Positions 10,629 through 22,539 of a stretch of DNA of 64,000 nt are shown here, piece by piece. The DNA lies in NCBI GenBank assembly GCA_025917655.1, contig CP084613.1, forward strand, positions 806,001 through 870,000, read 5' to 3'. Under the pieces are notes generated by a model. The model saw only the letters and a program-made list of their open reading frames with translations, searched no databases and was not told where the DNA came from. Position 1 is the stretch's first letter. The number at the start of each line of letters is the position of its first letter. A program made the translations under genes and the position numbers. The stretch is from Chlorella sorokiniana. Taxonomy: Eukaryota > Chlorophyta > Trebouxiophyceae > Chlorellales > Chlorellaceae.

Positions 10629-13600
10629 TCACCGCCGCTCCTCCACCACAGTGATGGCGTTTGTGCCGGACAGGGACAGCCCCACGTCGAAGACCTCCTG
10701 CAAGGGGCCGAGAGGGAAGAGGGGGAGTGCGTGAGGGGCAGCGGGGGGCTGAGGGGACAGAAGGGGCAGCAGGGTTGGGGGGTGCGTGAGGGGCAGCAGG
10801 GGGTAGGCAAAAGCTGGGCTGGCAACGCCTGTGGGTGGGCGGCTCCCGTCGCCGTCTGGGCTCCACAGTGGTGGGCACCTGGCAGCCCCCTGCCCTCACC
10901 ATCCATCAAATACTTGCAGTGGCTGTGATTGAAGCCCCGCCCAGTCCAGCCTCCCGCCTCCCCCGCCAGCTACACCCCTCACACACACACCTGGTAAGCC
11001 ACGTCCTGCAGGCGCAGCGCCGGCACTGGCAGCGCCCCAGGCGCCAGCGGCACCCACGTGGCCTCCACCGTGGCCACCGCGCCGATGTGGCCCGCCAGCG
11101 TCACGCCGCCGCACCGCCGCCCCAGCGGCCGCCAGTGGTCGCCCTGGAAGCAGGGGGCGGGCGGGCAGGCATGAGGGCAGAGCAACGAGGTATCCATACA
11201 CCTCCCAGGGTAGGGCGGCTCGCCTGGGCAGCGTCAAGGGGAGCAAGCAGGCGCCAATGCGTCGCTATTCGGCCGCAGGCAGCGGCTTCCCTCAGGGTTT
11301 TGAAGGGCGCGCCCACCCCCTGCTCCCCCACACTCCAAAAAAACAATAACCACACCCCAACCACACCCTTCCCCCTCAAGCAGCTGTTGCTGACCCCGCC
11401 CGCACCTCTGCCACCACCTCGAAGCCGACGCGGGCGGCGGGCTGCTGCGGGTCGGCGGCGCCCCGCGCTCCAGCCGCCAGCAGAGCGTGGTGGGGCGCCC
11501 CACCGTGGCGACAAAGGGGCCCAGCTGGCGCACGTACACCAACGCGCCTGGCAGGGTTCGCAGAGCAGGGGCAGGAAGCAGGGAGGGGTGATGGGGGCGG
11601 TTGTGAGCGGCGCGCACCAGCATCCAGCAAGAAGCTCGCTGGGCACCCCTCCAGCCGCTGCTATCGGCGGATACAAGCAGCGGCAGAGCGCCACCCCCTT
11701 CTCCCCCCGCCACACACACACACACACACACACCACCCACCCACCCACCGCTGGTGTCGTCTTCCGAAGCCGGCGGCTCCAGGGTAAACAGGTGCCTGAA
11801 CACGCAATGCTGCCAGCCGTCCCCCTCCTCCTCCTCCTCCCCTGTCTCGCCAAAGCCTCCCGCGACGACGGTGGCCACGGGGGAGGAGCGGCGGCGGGAG
11901 GGGGAGCCCAGTGGGCTGGCTGCACGCTGCCGCCCGCTGGCATCCAGCAGCTGCAGCACAGCCGGGCCCGGAGTGCGGCGGCTGCCGGCGGGCGCCGGCC
12001 AGGCGCCGTCGCCACCGCCGCTGGCAGCTGTGAGCGGCGCGGCGGCGACGCCGCACTGCTGCAGGCCGTCCACGCTGTACTCAACAGCCAGCGCCGACGG
12101 CTGCAGCTTGGCCGCTGGCAGCGGCGGCAGGTCGGCGGGGGCGGCTGCTGGGTCGGGGTCAGCAGGAAGCTGGCTGCCAGGCTGGCGTGCGGCGCCAGGC
12201 TGGCGGGCAACGCGCCCAGCGCGTCCAGCAGCCCGGAAGCCACCAAGAAGCCGGGCTGCGGCTCCAGGTTGATGCTGGACAGGCGGGACGGTACCGCCAT
12301 GTTGGAGGTCAGCGTGCACAGCAGCGCGACCCGCCCGTCTGGCAGCTCCCGCGCTGCGCACGAAACGCTGAACGGATGGCGCACCGCGGCGGCCAGCACG
12401 CGGGAGTGGCTGCGCTGGCAGCCCGCGGCATACCCAGAGCCGCGGGCATGTCCAGCACGGCGGCGGGGGCAGCCGCGCCGTCGCCGGGCGCCGCAAGGCG
12501 CCGCGCGTCGTGCGGGCGGGGGTGGCGCGGCGCGGGCGGCGCGATGTGCACCTGCTCGGGCAGCGCTGCCACCTCGCCTGCGCCAAGTGGAAAGCCAGGG
12601 CGGGGAGAGTAGTCCGGCTGCGCTGGCGGGCATAGGAAGCAGGCAAACACCGCCCCCTTCGGTGTAAGCAAGCGCAAACGCAAGTCCCGCAATGGCAAGC
12701 CGACCAGGCTCCCAGCCCGGCCATGTGGCGGCACCGCGTCGCCGCGCACCTGCGGTGACACGCCACCACAGCGTCGCTCCCTCCCCCGCCGCCACCGGCG
12801 GCAGCGCCAGCTGCTGCTGCAGGCCCTCCGCCATCAGCCAGGCAGCGGAAGGGCCGGAGGGGCCCTCGGCAGGCAGCAGCTCCGCCTCAGGCGGCGTGGC
12901 CGCCCCCTCGTCGCCGCCGGCAACCAGCGCCGCCGCACGGTGCTCCGGCCGCACAAAGGGCGGCACCGCGAGGGAGGCCTGCAGCGCGGCGCCGCCGCCG
13001 CCCGCCAGCCGCAGGTCGCCGCCGACCGAGTGTGCGGCGCGGTGGTGGGGGCCAGGCCGGTACGCTTGCGAGGCACGGCAGGCTGCCCTGCAGCATGGCG
13101 GCACCGGGGGAACCCAGGAGTGAAGCAAACAAGGTGCGGTCGGCGCCCCTGCCGGCTGCCTGGCAGCGCGAATGCAGCTCAAAGCCGATGCACTGAGAGG
13201 AGGCAGAGCTGCCCATCCAATTTCTATGAGATGCGAAGGGTGAGCGGTTTGCATGGCCCGCCACTCACCCAGCCCTCCAGAGCCCGGGTGGCCCACAGGC
13301 CAGGTCAGCTGCAGCTGCGCGTCCCGCAGCGCGTCCCGCCCCGGCGCCAGCGCCAGACCCAGCCACTGCTCCTGCCCCGCCACCAAGCTGCCCCCGCCGC
13401 GACCAGGCCCAGCTCCAGCCGCGGCTGCGCCTGCTCCACCCGCATGTATATCGCCTCCGCTGCGGGCGCCGCCGCCGCCGCCGCTGCATCTGCCAGGCTG
13501 CCGTGAGGGGGCCCCCAGAGCGGCTGTGGCGCCGCCACCGCCACCCGCAGCGGCAGCCGCTGCAGCGCGGCACGCAGGTGTAGCGCCTTGTACAGCCCGC

Positions 13601-16600
13601 GCTTCACGGGAGCTGCCAGGAAGGTAAGCAGGGAGCGGCCCGGAGGCAGCTCCACGTCGCCGGTCAGCGGCCGCACCTGCGGCCCGCCGCCGCGCCGCTG
13701 CTGGCGCCGCCGCCGGCAGCATCAGCCGCCGAGATGGAGACCAGGGGGCAGTACAGCTCCTCCACCTGCTGCCACTGCGACTCGCACCGCTCAGCCTCCC
13801 CCTCATCCCCCATCGTAGCCCCCGACAGCATGCCACCCAGGCCGCCGCCAACCAACGGCGTGCCAGGCTGGCCGCTGCGCGCCACGCTGGCGCCCGAGCT
13901 GAGCACGGCGACGGGGAGGGGGGCCCGCGGCGAGTGGATCACTGCAGGCAGACAGGCAGACGACATGGAATGCTTGGAGTGGCTGGAGGGCAGCAGGGGG
14001 AGGCGGGAGCCGGGTAGGCACCCGCCTACCTTCTGGCACCCAAGAGAAGGGCAGCTGCGCTCTAGAAGCTGCAGGCGCTTCTGTTGGTGCGCAGCAACCA
14101 GCAGCCCGCAGGTGCAGGCAGGCGCAGCCCACCTGTCATCTCCTGCAGTACCGCCAGCGTCAGCGACACGTCCCGTAGGTCTACCGCAACCGGAAGCTGG
14201 CTGTCAACCAGCAGCTGCACGGGCAGCACGTCCCCAACCGCTGCCGCCAGCGCACCGCCGCCGCCGCTGCCAGGCGGGGGGACCAGCAGCGGCGCACCGC
14301 CAGGCCCGCTGCGCCCGAAAAGCGGCTGACGGCGGCTGCAGGCGGTGCCGCCGTGATGGCGGCGAGGCTGACGGGGCGGCGTCGGCGCCGGCACCCGGCA
14401 CGGCAGGGCTGAGCGGCAGCAGCGGGCGGCCTAGCCCCAGCCCGGCCTCAGCAGCGGCCGCCTGCAGCAGGAGCTGGCAGGCAGCTGTGCGCTCTGCCAG
14501 CGAGCCGCGGTGCGGTGGCGGCAGCGAGAGCAGCGCGGCGGCGGTGTGCGCCAGGCCGGCGCCGCCGCAGGCCAGCTGGCAGGCGGCGAGCTTGGGCAGG
14601 GTGCGGGCTGCCAGCGCGTGCCACCCCTCCCTCAGGAAAGTGCGGCACTGGGCCTCGTACAGCTCAGCCGCGCTGTGCACGCTGCCCTGCTTGGCCAGCG
14701 CGTCCGCCACGTCAGCGCGCAGCAGCGCCGCGCTGCGCGCGTGGCCGCCGCGCGCGTAGCAGCTCGCCGCCGCCTCGCTCAGCGCCACAAACAGCTCGGT
14801 GAACAGCGGCTGGGAGGAGAGCGCGGCGCGTAGGCGCCAGTGCACGAGCCAGGCTGGGAGGAGCGTCGCCCGCGCCCGCAGCGGGGGACAGGGGAGCCTT
14901 GGGCGCGTGCAGGTGGCCGCCGGCGGACCGGCTGGCACGCACGGCGAGGGCGGACACCACCTGCAGCGGCAGGGAAGGTGGCGGTGCGCCAGCTGTCGCT
15001 GCTGCAGCAACCCTTGTGTACTACACCACGGCAACTGTTCGGGCATATGCGCCCGCGCTGTCGTTGTGCAGCACCCGACGACGCTTCCCCCGCCCCCAGC
15101 CCTAGCCTGCCCCGGGCCGGCCCCAGCTCACCTGCCGCTCAGCCGCCCGCATGTCGCTCTGCTCTGATCGGGCGGAGCTGGGGGCGGAGGCGGCCCCGCC
15201 GGGGGCCACGGTGGGGGCCGGGGGCCCGACAGGGTGCGCCCGCTCTCTCCGCGTGTGGGGGTCAGCGAGGAGTGGTGGGTGCTGGTGCTGCGGGGGCTGG
15301 AGGAGGGGGAACCTGCAGGGCAAAAGGCAGGAAGGAAGGAAAAGAAAGCATGGCCTAAACTGCAGCCGGGGAGCGTGGCGGGTCAGCCTGGGATGAGGGC
15401 AGGCAACACAGCAAGCAGCCGCGCGTGGGTGAAACAGGGAGCGCTGTCTGGGGTGCAGCAGGGCCGTGGCACGGCGCTCACCTCCCTCGCCCGCCGCAGC
15501 TTTGGGGCGGAGAGCGAGGCGTGGCGGCAGCCCGCCGGCCTGCCCCGCCCCTGCCCCTGGCTCCTGAGTTGTCTCCTCGGGCCCCTCTGGCGCATTCTCA
15601 AGAGTGACCGGCCCCGAGGCCGGCCTGCCGTCGGCGACGGCAGCCAGAGCCTGCTGCGCCTGCTGCGCTTCGCTCGCTGAGCTGGCCAGGCTGCCGCTCT
15701 CCAGCTCCACCTGCGTCATGTCTGTGCCGCTCGGCGCAGCGCCTATGTGCGGCGGCGGCGGCGGCTGCACTGTCGCCGTGCTATCGGCCGCAGCGCCCGG
15801 GACGGGGGCGTCTGGGGCCGCGTCGGCAGCGGCTGCAGCCGAGCTGTGAGGCTCAGTGTCCAGCCCGGCGGTGGCGGCACACTCTGGCACCTCCAGCCCC
15901 GCCATGAGGCCCAGCCGTAGCAGCTCGGTGCGAGCGGCGCAGTACAGCTTGGCCAGCAGGCAGTACAGCTGGGCGCCGCCGCCGCCGGGGCTGGCAGTGC
16001 CGCGTCCAGAGGCGCCGCCGTCTGGACCCCCACCCTCGCCCGCTGCCTGTCCAGGGTCTGGCGCAGCCGGGGCAGCTCGCCCAGTCGCCAGTCGACCTTC
16101 TGCCGCCGCTCGCCGCCGCCGCCGCTCAGCGACAGCGGGCTGGGCAGCCCGTCTCCCTCACCGTCAGCCCCCGACTCCAGCCGGCTGTGGCCCTCGGGGT
16201 GCCAACTGCCGTACTTGCGATGCTGGGGCTGCGGCTGGGCACAGGGCGCCGCGCAGCTGAGTCCCACTCCAATGGTGGCGGCGAGGAAGCAGCTGCGGGC
16301 GTGCCGGGGCTGCCTCGCTGGCCCGGCCACGCCTGCGCAAGACGGGAAGACAGGGAGCGGTATATGTGTGTGTGTGGGGGTGTGTGTGTGTGTGTGTGGG
16401 GGGGGTTATTCTACATGTTATCAATTAAGAGACGGAAGAAAGCATGCAAAGAACGGTGTGGTGCAGGTGAGCTGGAGTCCCTGGGACATGGAGGACAGAA
16501 ACCCCACCCAGCGGTGCACAGTTCAGCAGCCAGAGCCAGTGCCCCCTTGCAGCCAGCAGGATCCACCCATTTGGCCCGGGGCCATCCACGCACTCATTCC

Positions 16601-18695
16601 CCAAATACTTGCTTCTGAACCGAGCCCGGCGCCGCACCTGCCGCCGCCACGCCCCGTCTGCTCGCTGCGCCGCTTGTCGTCGGCACGGGCGGCCGCCAGC
16701 CGCGACGCCGCCTCTGCCAGCGAAAGATGGCAAGCGAAGCTCCAAGCTTCGCGGAGCAGCGGCGGGGCGGCCCCCTCACGCTGCTGCGCCGCCAGCAGCG
16801 CGCCCGGCCGCGCACAAACTTGAGGCCACGTTCCGCCAGCTCGGCGCCGCGGTGCAGCCTGAGCAGCAGGCGCGCCTGGCTGGCAAAGAGGGCTTGGCGC
16901 ATGAGGAACTCGGGGGAGGTCGGGCTGGCTGGCCGCCTGCCGTGTGGCCGCCCAGGGCAGCCACAGCGCCGCCGCCTCGTCGTCCCCGGGCGCCTTGCCG
17001 CCGAATGGCTGCGCAGGCTGCTGGCCGGCCTGCGGCGCGGCGGGGGCATGGCGGCGCAGGGTCTGATGGCAAATGCAAAACGACAACGACAGTCAGCGCC
17101 GCTGAACTGAGGTGCCACAGTGGGACTGCTCCCTGCTGTCGTTCCAGTCCTTGCGCGGCCCAGCCTGCCACACCGGCACGATAACCCTTGAGCCACTCCG
17201 CATCTCCCCCTGCCTCGCGCCCCGTCTTCCCCACCTGCGCCAACACCCCCCGCCCAACCCTCCCGCCCTTGCTGCCACACCGTGAAAGCCCAGCCACACA
17301 CACCGCCACAGACACAACCGAGCACACAGAACCAACCTCACGCCCACCTCAGCAGGCACCCGTCACCCGAGGCAGGCAGGATCCCCGCAAACGGAACAGC
17401 ACCGGAAGCATGCAGCGCACGGACTAGCCGCCCACCCGCAGCGTTTCCAAGTAGCAAGCTTCCAGCTCGGCATACTCGCGCAGCGCGTCCTCCCCCAGCC
17501 CCGCCGCCTCCAGCATCGCCGCCAGCCCGTCCTTGACCAGGAAGAGGGTGGAGAAGGACCAGGAGGGGTCGAGGCGCGCCAGCGTGAGGCGCCGCACCTC
17601 GTCGCCGTACGCGGCGGCGCGGGCCTCAAAGGCGGCGCGCAGGGCGTCGCGCGCGGCGCGGTCAAACTCCTCCAGCCCCAGGATGGCTGCGGCACGAGTG
17701 AGGCGGTACACGTGGACAGCACAGCATGCCATGGCGCACGGTTGGGGCAAAGCAGGGCGAGTGGACGGAAGGCTCCGCCTGTAAGAGCAGGCGGCCGCCG
17801 CAGCAGGCAGCGTCGGCGGAGAGGCGCCGCACCTGGGGCGGTTGGCTGCGTGGGGGCAGCGCCACGGGGTCCAGCCGCACGCAGCGCTCGCGCCGCGCCT
17901 TGTCCAGCTCCTTGCGCATGGCTTCAAACACGCGGGCCGGGCCCTTGGCGCCCGCCTCCGCCCCCGCGGGCCGCACGTACACAAACAGCAGCTCCGGCTG
18001 GCCGGGCGCGCTGGTTTCTGTGTCCGCCATGGCCTTCAGGCGGGGGCGCAGGTCCCGCTTGTACTCCTCGTGGTCGGGGCAGGTCACCAGCAGCGCGAGC
18101 ACAAAGGGGGAGCGGAACCAGGCGGCGGGGGAGTGGCTGAGCTGGCGCAGGCGCGCAAACTGGGGGTCGCTGCGCGCATCCAGGAACCTGCAGGGCAGCC
18201 GAGTGACCGATTCATGAGGAGGCCGAGGCCTGGAGGGTACGTGGGCGGCGCTGCAACAGCCGAAGCGGGTGCAGCGGGACGGCCGCTGGGGCCATTGTGG
18301 ACGTTGGGCAAGGCTGCGGGAGCGAGGCCTCGTGGCCATCCCTCCTCCTGCTGCCAACACTGCTGCCATACAGCGCACACCTGAAGGGCAGCTCCTCAAC
18401 AGACACCGCCGCCCTGCTGGGGCTGGGGCTGAGCAGCACGTTGCGCAGCGGCGAGCGTGCCTCCAGCTCCTGTCGCACACAAAGGGCAGCGCTGGGCAGT
18501 GAGCGGCAGACTGGGAAACAGTTGGCCAGGGCTTCCTTTGCGGGTGTGATCGTGGCCAGATCACTCCTGCAACGCAGCCTTCCTCCTCTACAGCCCGAGC
18601 CGACACTGCCTGCCCACCTGCTTCACACGGCCGCTCCACAGCCCACTTCCCAGGTCATCCACCGCGATGCTGAACCGGTTCCCCAGCTCCTCCAT
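10629..18695 (-). CDS. TRS130: TRAPPII complex subunit TRAPPC10/TRS130
   Basis: TRAPPC10/Trs130 is a TRAPPII-specific subunit needed for Rab11/Ypt31-type GTPase activation at the trans-Golgi, and in plants for cell-plate formation. The first exon (18695-18618) reads MEELGNRFSIAVDDLGSGLW and is followed by an ELEARSPLRNVLL exon. Exon 3 (about 18187-17833) contains PELLFVYVRPAG and a GPARVFEAMRKELDKARRER block. Exon 4 carries LDPSWSFSTLFLVKDGLAAM and a DALREYAELEACYLETL motif, both characteristic of the family. Later exons hold a helical solenoid (FLMRQALFASQARLLLRLHR; QGSVHSAAELYEAQCRTFLR). The C-terminal half (14.4-10.6 kb) is beta-rich, matching the TRAPPC10 C-terminal domain, and ends SGTNAITVVEERR. 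Exons are many and the middle is Ala/Gly/Pro-rich, so several borders are uncertain; frame breaks occur near 16.9 and 13.7 kb. Introns contain CA/GT microsatellites. Confidence 0.82.
11711..11733. repeat. (CA)n microsatellite in a TRAPPC10 intron
   Basis: An uninterrupted CA dinucleotide run is followed by CCCA repeats up to about 11750. It lies between coding exons of the minus-strand gene. Confidence 0.85.
16362..16408. repeat. (GT)n microsatellite in a TRAPPC10 intron
   Basis: A TG run interrupted once by GGGGG, ending in a G8 run. It is non-coding by position between recognisable exons. Confidence 0.85.
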
Positions 18696-19818
18696 CCCGC
18701 AAGCTCGTCTGAGGAGCCCTTCAGGTCATGGACCTCGCCTGGTGTCGTCCTCAACAGGAGCAGGCATGCCACAGAATGGCTTCGTTGCTTTTGCAGTGCG
18801 GACCCGACGCCCTGCTATTGATCATGCATTCACCCAAGGCGTCGCCACTTCATGTGCGCCTGGCGGCAGCGCAGCTTCCCTTGCTAAGCGACTGTTGTCC
18901 CTGAACTCCCCCTTCTGCCACCATGCCTCATCGTATGTAGGTTGTGCAATGTTACAGGGGGCCCAGGGGACACATGGGGAGGTGCGCTGAACAGGGTGCA
19001 GAGTTGCGCAGTTGAAGGGGGCGCACGCGGTGGCGGCTATAGGAAGGTTTTGATCCCAAACGGGGCTCCTCACAAGTGCAAGGGTGCCTGGAGAGAACCC
19101 AAGGCGGAGACCATAAAATGATTGGTTTGGGACGTCTTCGAAGGAAAGACATGGACACGAGCCTGCCCCAAGTCGCAAGCAGCAGGGGGCGGGCTGGGCC
19201 AGGGAGGGGCAGCGCCAGACGGTAAGGGGCATTCGGGTGTGGCGCACAGGCGGCATCATTCTGAAGGGGAAGAGACGCCTGAATGGCAGAAGTATTCGAC
19301 AGAAAGGCGCGGTGGGGCTCGGCAGGTACAGGAGCAGGCGTTCAGGTGGCTATGGAACAGGACAGCTGAAGTGGCGGGCGGGCAGGAAGCGCATGCCGCT
19401 GCTGGGAGTACACAAGGGGAGGGAGGAGGAGGGCAAAAACAACGCCGGGAGCGACGGTGTGGGCCCCTGCAGGGACGACTTGATCAAAGCAGGGGGAGGG
19501 CGCGTGGAGGGAGGGCACCGCAACCGCCAAAAGACGCTTTTCGAAAGGGAGGCTGAAGGGTCACGGCGGCGCAGCACTATTGAGGGAACAGAGCGGAATG
19601 GGATTGGGGATAAGTAGCCCGCCCCATCGCTGCAGCGGGGACAGGGCCTGAAGCGGACAGCTATGTGTGGGTTCATGCCATTGCATACGGCCAAAACTTG
19701 GGGGTGGGTGCAGGGCTAATGTACAGTGCTGCGACGCTCGCTGGGCAAGTTCGCAGTGTGAAGCGGCGGAGCCGGGCGTGTGGTGGCGTGCTGGGGCACG
19801 GAGAGACACGCGGTAGTG
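18696..19818. other. long 3' UTR/intergenic region between GATA and TRAPPC10 genes
   Basis: No conserved coding exon was recognised on either strand. The minus strand should carry the GATA 3' UTR: a minus-strand TGTAA lies at 18952-18956. From about 19100 to 19620 the plus strand is strongly purine-rich and G-rich, so a transcript of the minus-strand gene would be pyrimidine-rich there. Several open frames exist but show only low-complexity Gly/Arg/Glu composition. Confidence 0.45.
18952..18956 (-). terminator. putative poly(A) signal TGTAA (GATA gene)
   Basis: This is 863 bases past the GATA stop, the first minus-strand TGTAA after the one that overlaps the stop codon itself (19823-19819). 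Confidence 0.3.
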
Positions 19819-22539
19819 TTACAGGGGCACACCCCGCAGCGGGGGCGCGGCGCCAAAGGTGGGCGGCAGCGGGGCCGCCCACTGCTGCTGCTCCATGCCC
19901 GGCACAGGCCAGCTGGGCGGAGACGCCGCCGTGCTGGGCAGGTGCAGCGAGGCAGGCAGCTGCGCCAAGCCTGCACAGCAAGCCAGGGAGGTACGGCCAC
20001 GTCAGCATCAGCGCCCATGCACGCTGCACGCCGCAGCGGCGGGAGGCGGGCTTGACGCGCAGGCCTGGCACCGCATGCGGCGACCCACCGACCCCAGCCA
20101 CCCGCTCGCCTGCTTCCATGCAGCCCGGCACGCCGTGCAGCGGCAGGCCGTAGGCGGCGAGATGCGCGGTGGCCGCGCTGGCTGCCGCAAGCTGCTGCCG
20201 CGGCTGGCTGTAGGCCGAGGCGTCTGAGGAGGTGCTCAGGGTAGCTCCCTGCTGTGCTGGGGCTGGCGCCGACCGCAGCGCCGCCTCCACAGCAGAATGC
20301 TGCGGCGGCGCCACGGGAGCGGCAGCCGCCTTGAACAGGGACAGGTTGCCCGGCAGGGCAGGCAGCTGCTGCTGCCGCCGGATCGCCTCCACCGCCTCCA
20401 CCTCCGCCAGCTGCGCAGCCTCCGCCGCCGCCAGGTCGGGCGACGTCACGGCGGCGGCCTCCCCAGCCTGGCGCGGGGCGGCCGCACGGTGCGGCCAGAG
20501 GTGGTGCGGCGCGCGCCACCCTCCTCCGCCGAGGGCTCCGGCACCGGCGGCGCCACGGCGGCAGCCTGGGCGGCGGTGCGCCGCCGCCCCGCCGCCGCCT
20601 CCTCCACCTCCCCTGCAGCCTCGCTCTCGCTGGCGCTCGCCTCGTCGGGCTCTGGCTCGCTGTCGCTGGCAACCGCGCCCGGGCTGCCCGCCTTGCCCGC
20701 GGCCGACCGCCGCCCGCCGCCGGCCCTGCCGCCGCGGCTGCGCTTGCCGCCCGCGCGGGGCTGGGGCCCGGCCCCGCGTACTGCTTGAAGCGGGAGGTGC
20801 CCAGGGGGCGCTCAACGCCGTGCGTCTTCTTGAAGATGCCGCACGCGTTGCAGTACATGCGCCCAGTCTCGCGCTCCTTGCGCCACAGCGGCGTGCTGGT
20901 GGTGCCGCAGTTGTAGCAGGTCTGGGAGGGGGAGGGGAGGGGGCAAGGAGCAGCGCACAGTGTGGAGGAGGCTCACAGGAAGCAGGAGGCTCTGAAAGAA
21001 AGGTTCCAGGGTGCTGGAGCGGCACCCTGGCTGGCATGCCGCGTGCAGACGAGAGCATCCAAGGCACACCCGAGGCCATCGCCGCAGCATGCCTCCCCAC
21101 AGCACCCACCTGCGCAGATTTGGACCCGCCGCCGCCGCCCGCCGTCCGCCCCGCGCCGTGCTTGGGCGGCCGCACCGCGTGGCCCGCCCGGGGGCCCGCT
21201 GCGCCGCCGCCGCTGGCTCCCCGGGTCGGCATAGAGGCGCACGAGGCCGTAGGTGTGGCCGGTGGCTGGGTCTGTGATGCGGGCCTGCTTCAGCGACTTG
21301 AGGCCCTCGATGGCGCCGTCGTAGTCGGCTGGGAAGGCCTCTCTCACGAGGCGGTTGATGAGGTCGACGCGCTGGCGCTCCGCCGCCGCCTCGTCCACCA
21401 GGCGCACGCTGCTCAGCTCGGAGCCTGCGGTTTGGGGGAGGGGGACAGGTTGAGTAACAGTGAACAGAGGGTTCACCAGGCAAGAGAGTGAAGGGGCGAA
21501 GCAGGATGGGGGAAGGCAAAGCGGAGAGAGGGGCTCCGGAAATAACAGAGAGGGGCTCCTTTGCCCTGCCTCGAGCACGGCGAAAGAGCAGCTGGGCAGC
21601 TGCTGGGCGCAGAGGGAGGTGCCAGGCGGGGCTGCGAGCACGGCAGGCCGCTCACCCCCATCACTGTCGTATGTGCCGCCGTGGGGCGGCGACGCTGCTG
21701 CCCCAGCAGCGCTGGCGCCGCGGCATGCGCCGCCGCCAGGTCGAGCAGGTGTTCCTGGGCGTGGGGCGGGGGCGGCGGGGGCGCAGCGAGCGCCGCCGCT
21801 CCTCGCCGTCGTCGTCCCCGACTGCTCGCTGTCGTCCGACTCGGGAGGGGCGGTGCGGCGGCGGGCGCGCGGCACCGGCTCCCAGCCAGCCGCCTGGGCC
21901 CCCTCCTCACCCTCGCTGTCCTCCGGGGCCATGGGGGCGGGGCTGGGGGTGGAGGCGGGCGGGGCTGCTGCGGTGCGGCGTGGGAGCGCGGCGGCGCCAG
22001 CATCAGCTCCACGGGCCGGTGCGTCTGGTGGTGCTTGAAGAAGATGCCGCACGCGTTGCACATCATCATCCCCGTCTGCTTGTCCTTGCGCCACAGCGGG
22101 GTGCTGGTGGTGCCGCAGTTCTCGCACACCTTGATGCCCGCAGCGGCCGCCGCCGCGCGGTACTCAGCAAAAGGGTGCGCAGCGGCGGGCGGCAGGGCGC
22201 CGATATCGGGGCCCAGCAGGCCGCCCTCCGCGCCCACAGTCGTCAGTAATTCATCGGGAGTTGGGGCCTGCAGGGGCAGCGGCGAGCATGCGGTCAGCAG
22301 CAGGACACGGCAGGAGGAGCGCGCCAACAATTCAAATCCGCCGCGCACTTGCAGGGAAGCAGGGCGAGCAAGGGCGAGGTCTGCTGCCCCGGGCTGGCAT
22401 GGTGGGAAATCTAGATTCTCATGTCCACAGCACCCACTTCGCGCAGCATCCCAAGCAAAAGCTTGCCTGCAGGGGGCGCCTGCTGGCCCGTGTCGAGTGG
22501 CGCACTCACGGCGGCGCCCGCCGGGTCCCAGGCTGCCAT
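19819..22539 (-). CDS. transcription factor with two GATA zinc fingers
   Basis: Exon 1 (22539-22510) reads [10 protein letters not shown] with a GTGAGT donor and joins in phase to exon 2 (from 22267), which carries finger 1 at about residues 58-83. Both fingers are C-X2-C-X18-C-X2-[20 protein letters not shown] followed by MMMCNAC, and [19 protein letters not shown] followed by RMYCNAC. Between them lie an acidic Ser-rich region ([20 protein letters not shown]) and a conserved-looking block on its own exon (about 21425-21110; [20 protein letters not shown]). After finger 2 come a basic tail, a Glu/Ser-rich region, a coiled-coil-like Ala/Glu stretch and a final exon ending [18 protein letters not shown] factors bind (A/T)GATA(A/G) sites. 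The X18 loop and spacing are plant/fungal type. Frame breaks near 21960 and 21225 are probable sequence errors. Target genes cannot be inferred. Confidence 0.85.

Noticed and set aside
11711-11750. CA/GT runs considered as telomere or transposon ends
   Set aside because: They are simple dinucleotide microsatellites inside introns, with no telomere unit, inverted repeats or target-site duplication.
10834-12667. Long plus-strand open frames antisense to TRAPPC10
   Set aside because: They translate to low-complexity Arg/Pro/Ala/Gly protein and are the GC-rich complement of real exons.
11101-13851. A 916-codon minus-strand open frame without stops
   Set aside because: It runs through several introns and wrong frames of TRAPPC10. 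Stop codons are rare by chance in this GC-rich DNA; the conserved blocks lie in changing frames joined by GT-AG introns.
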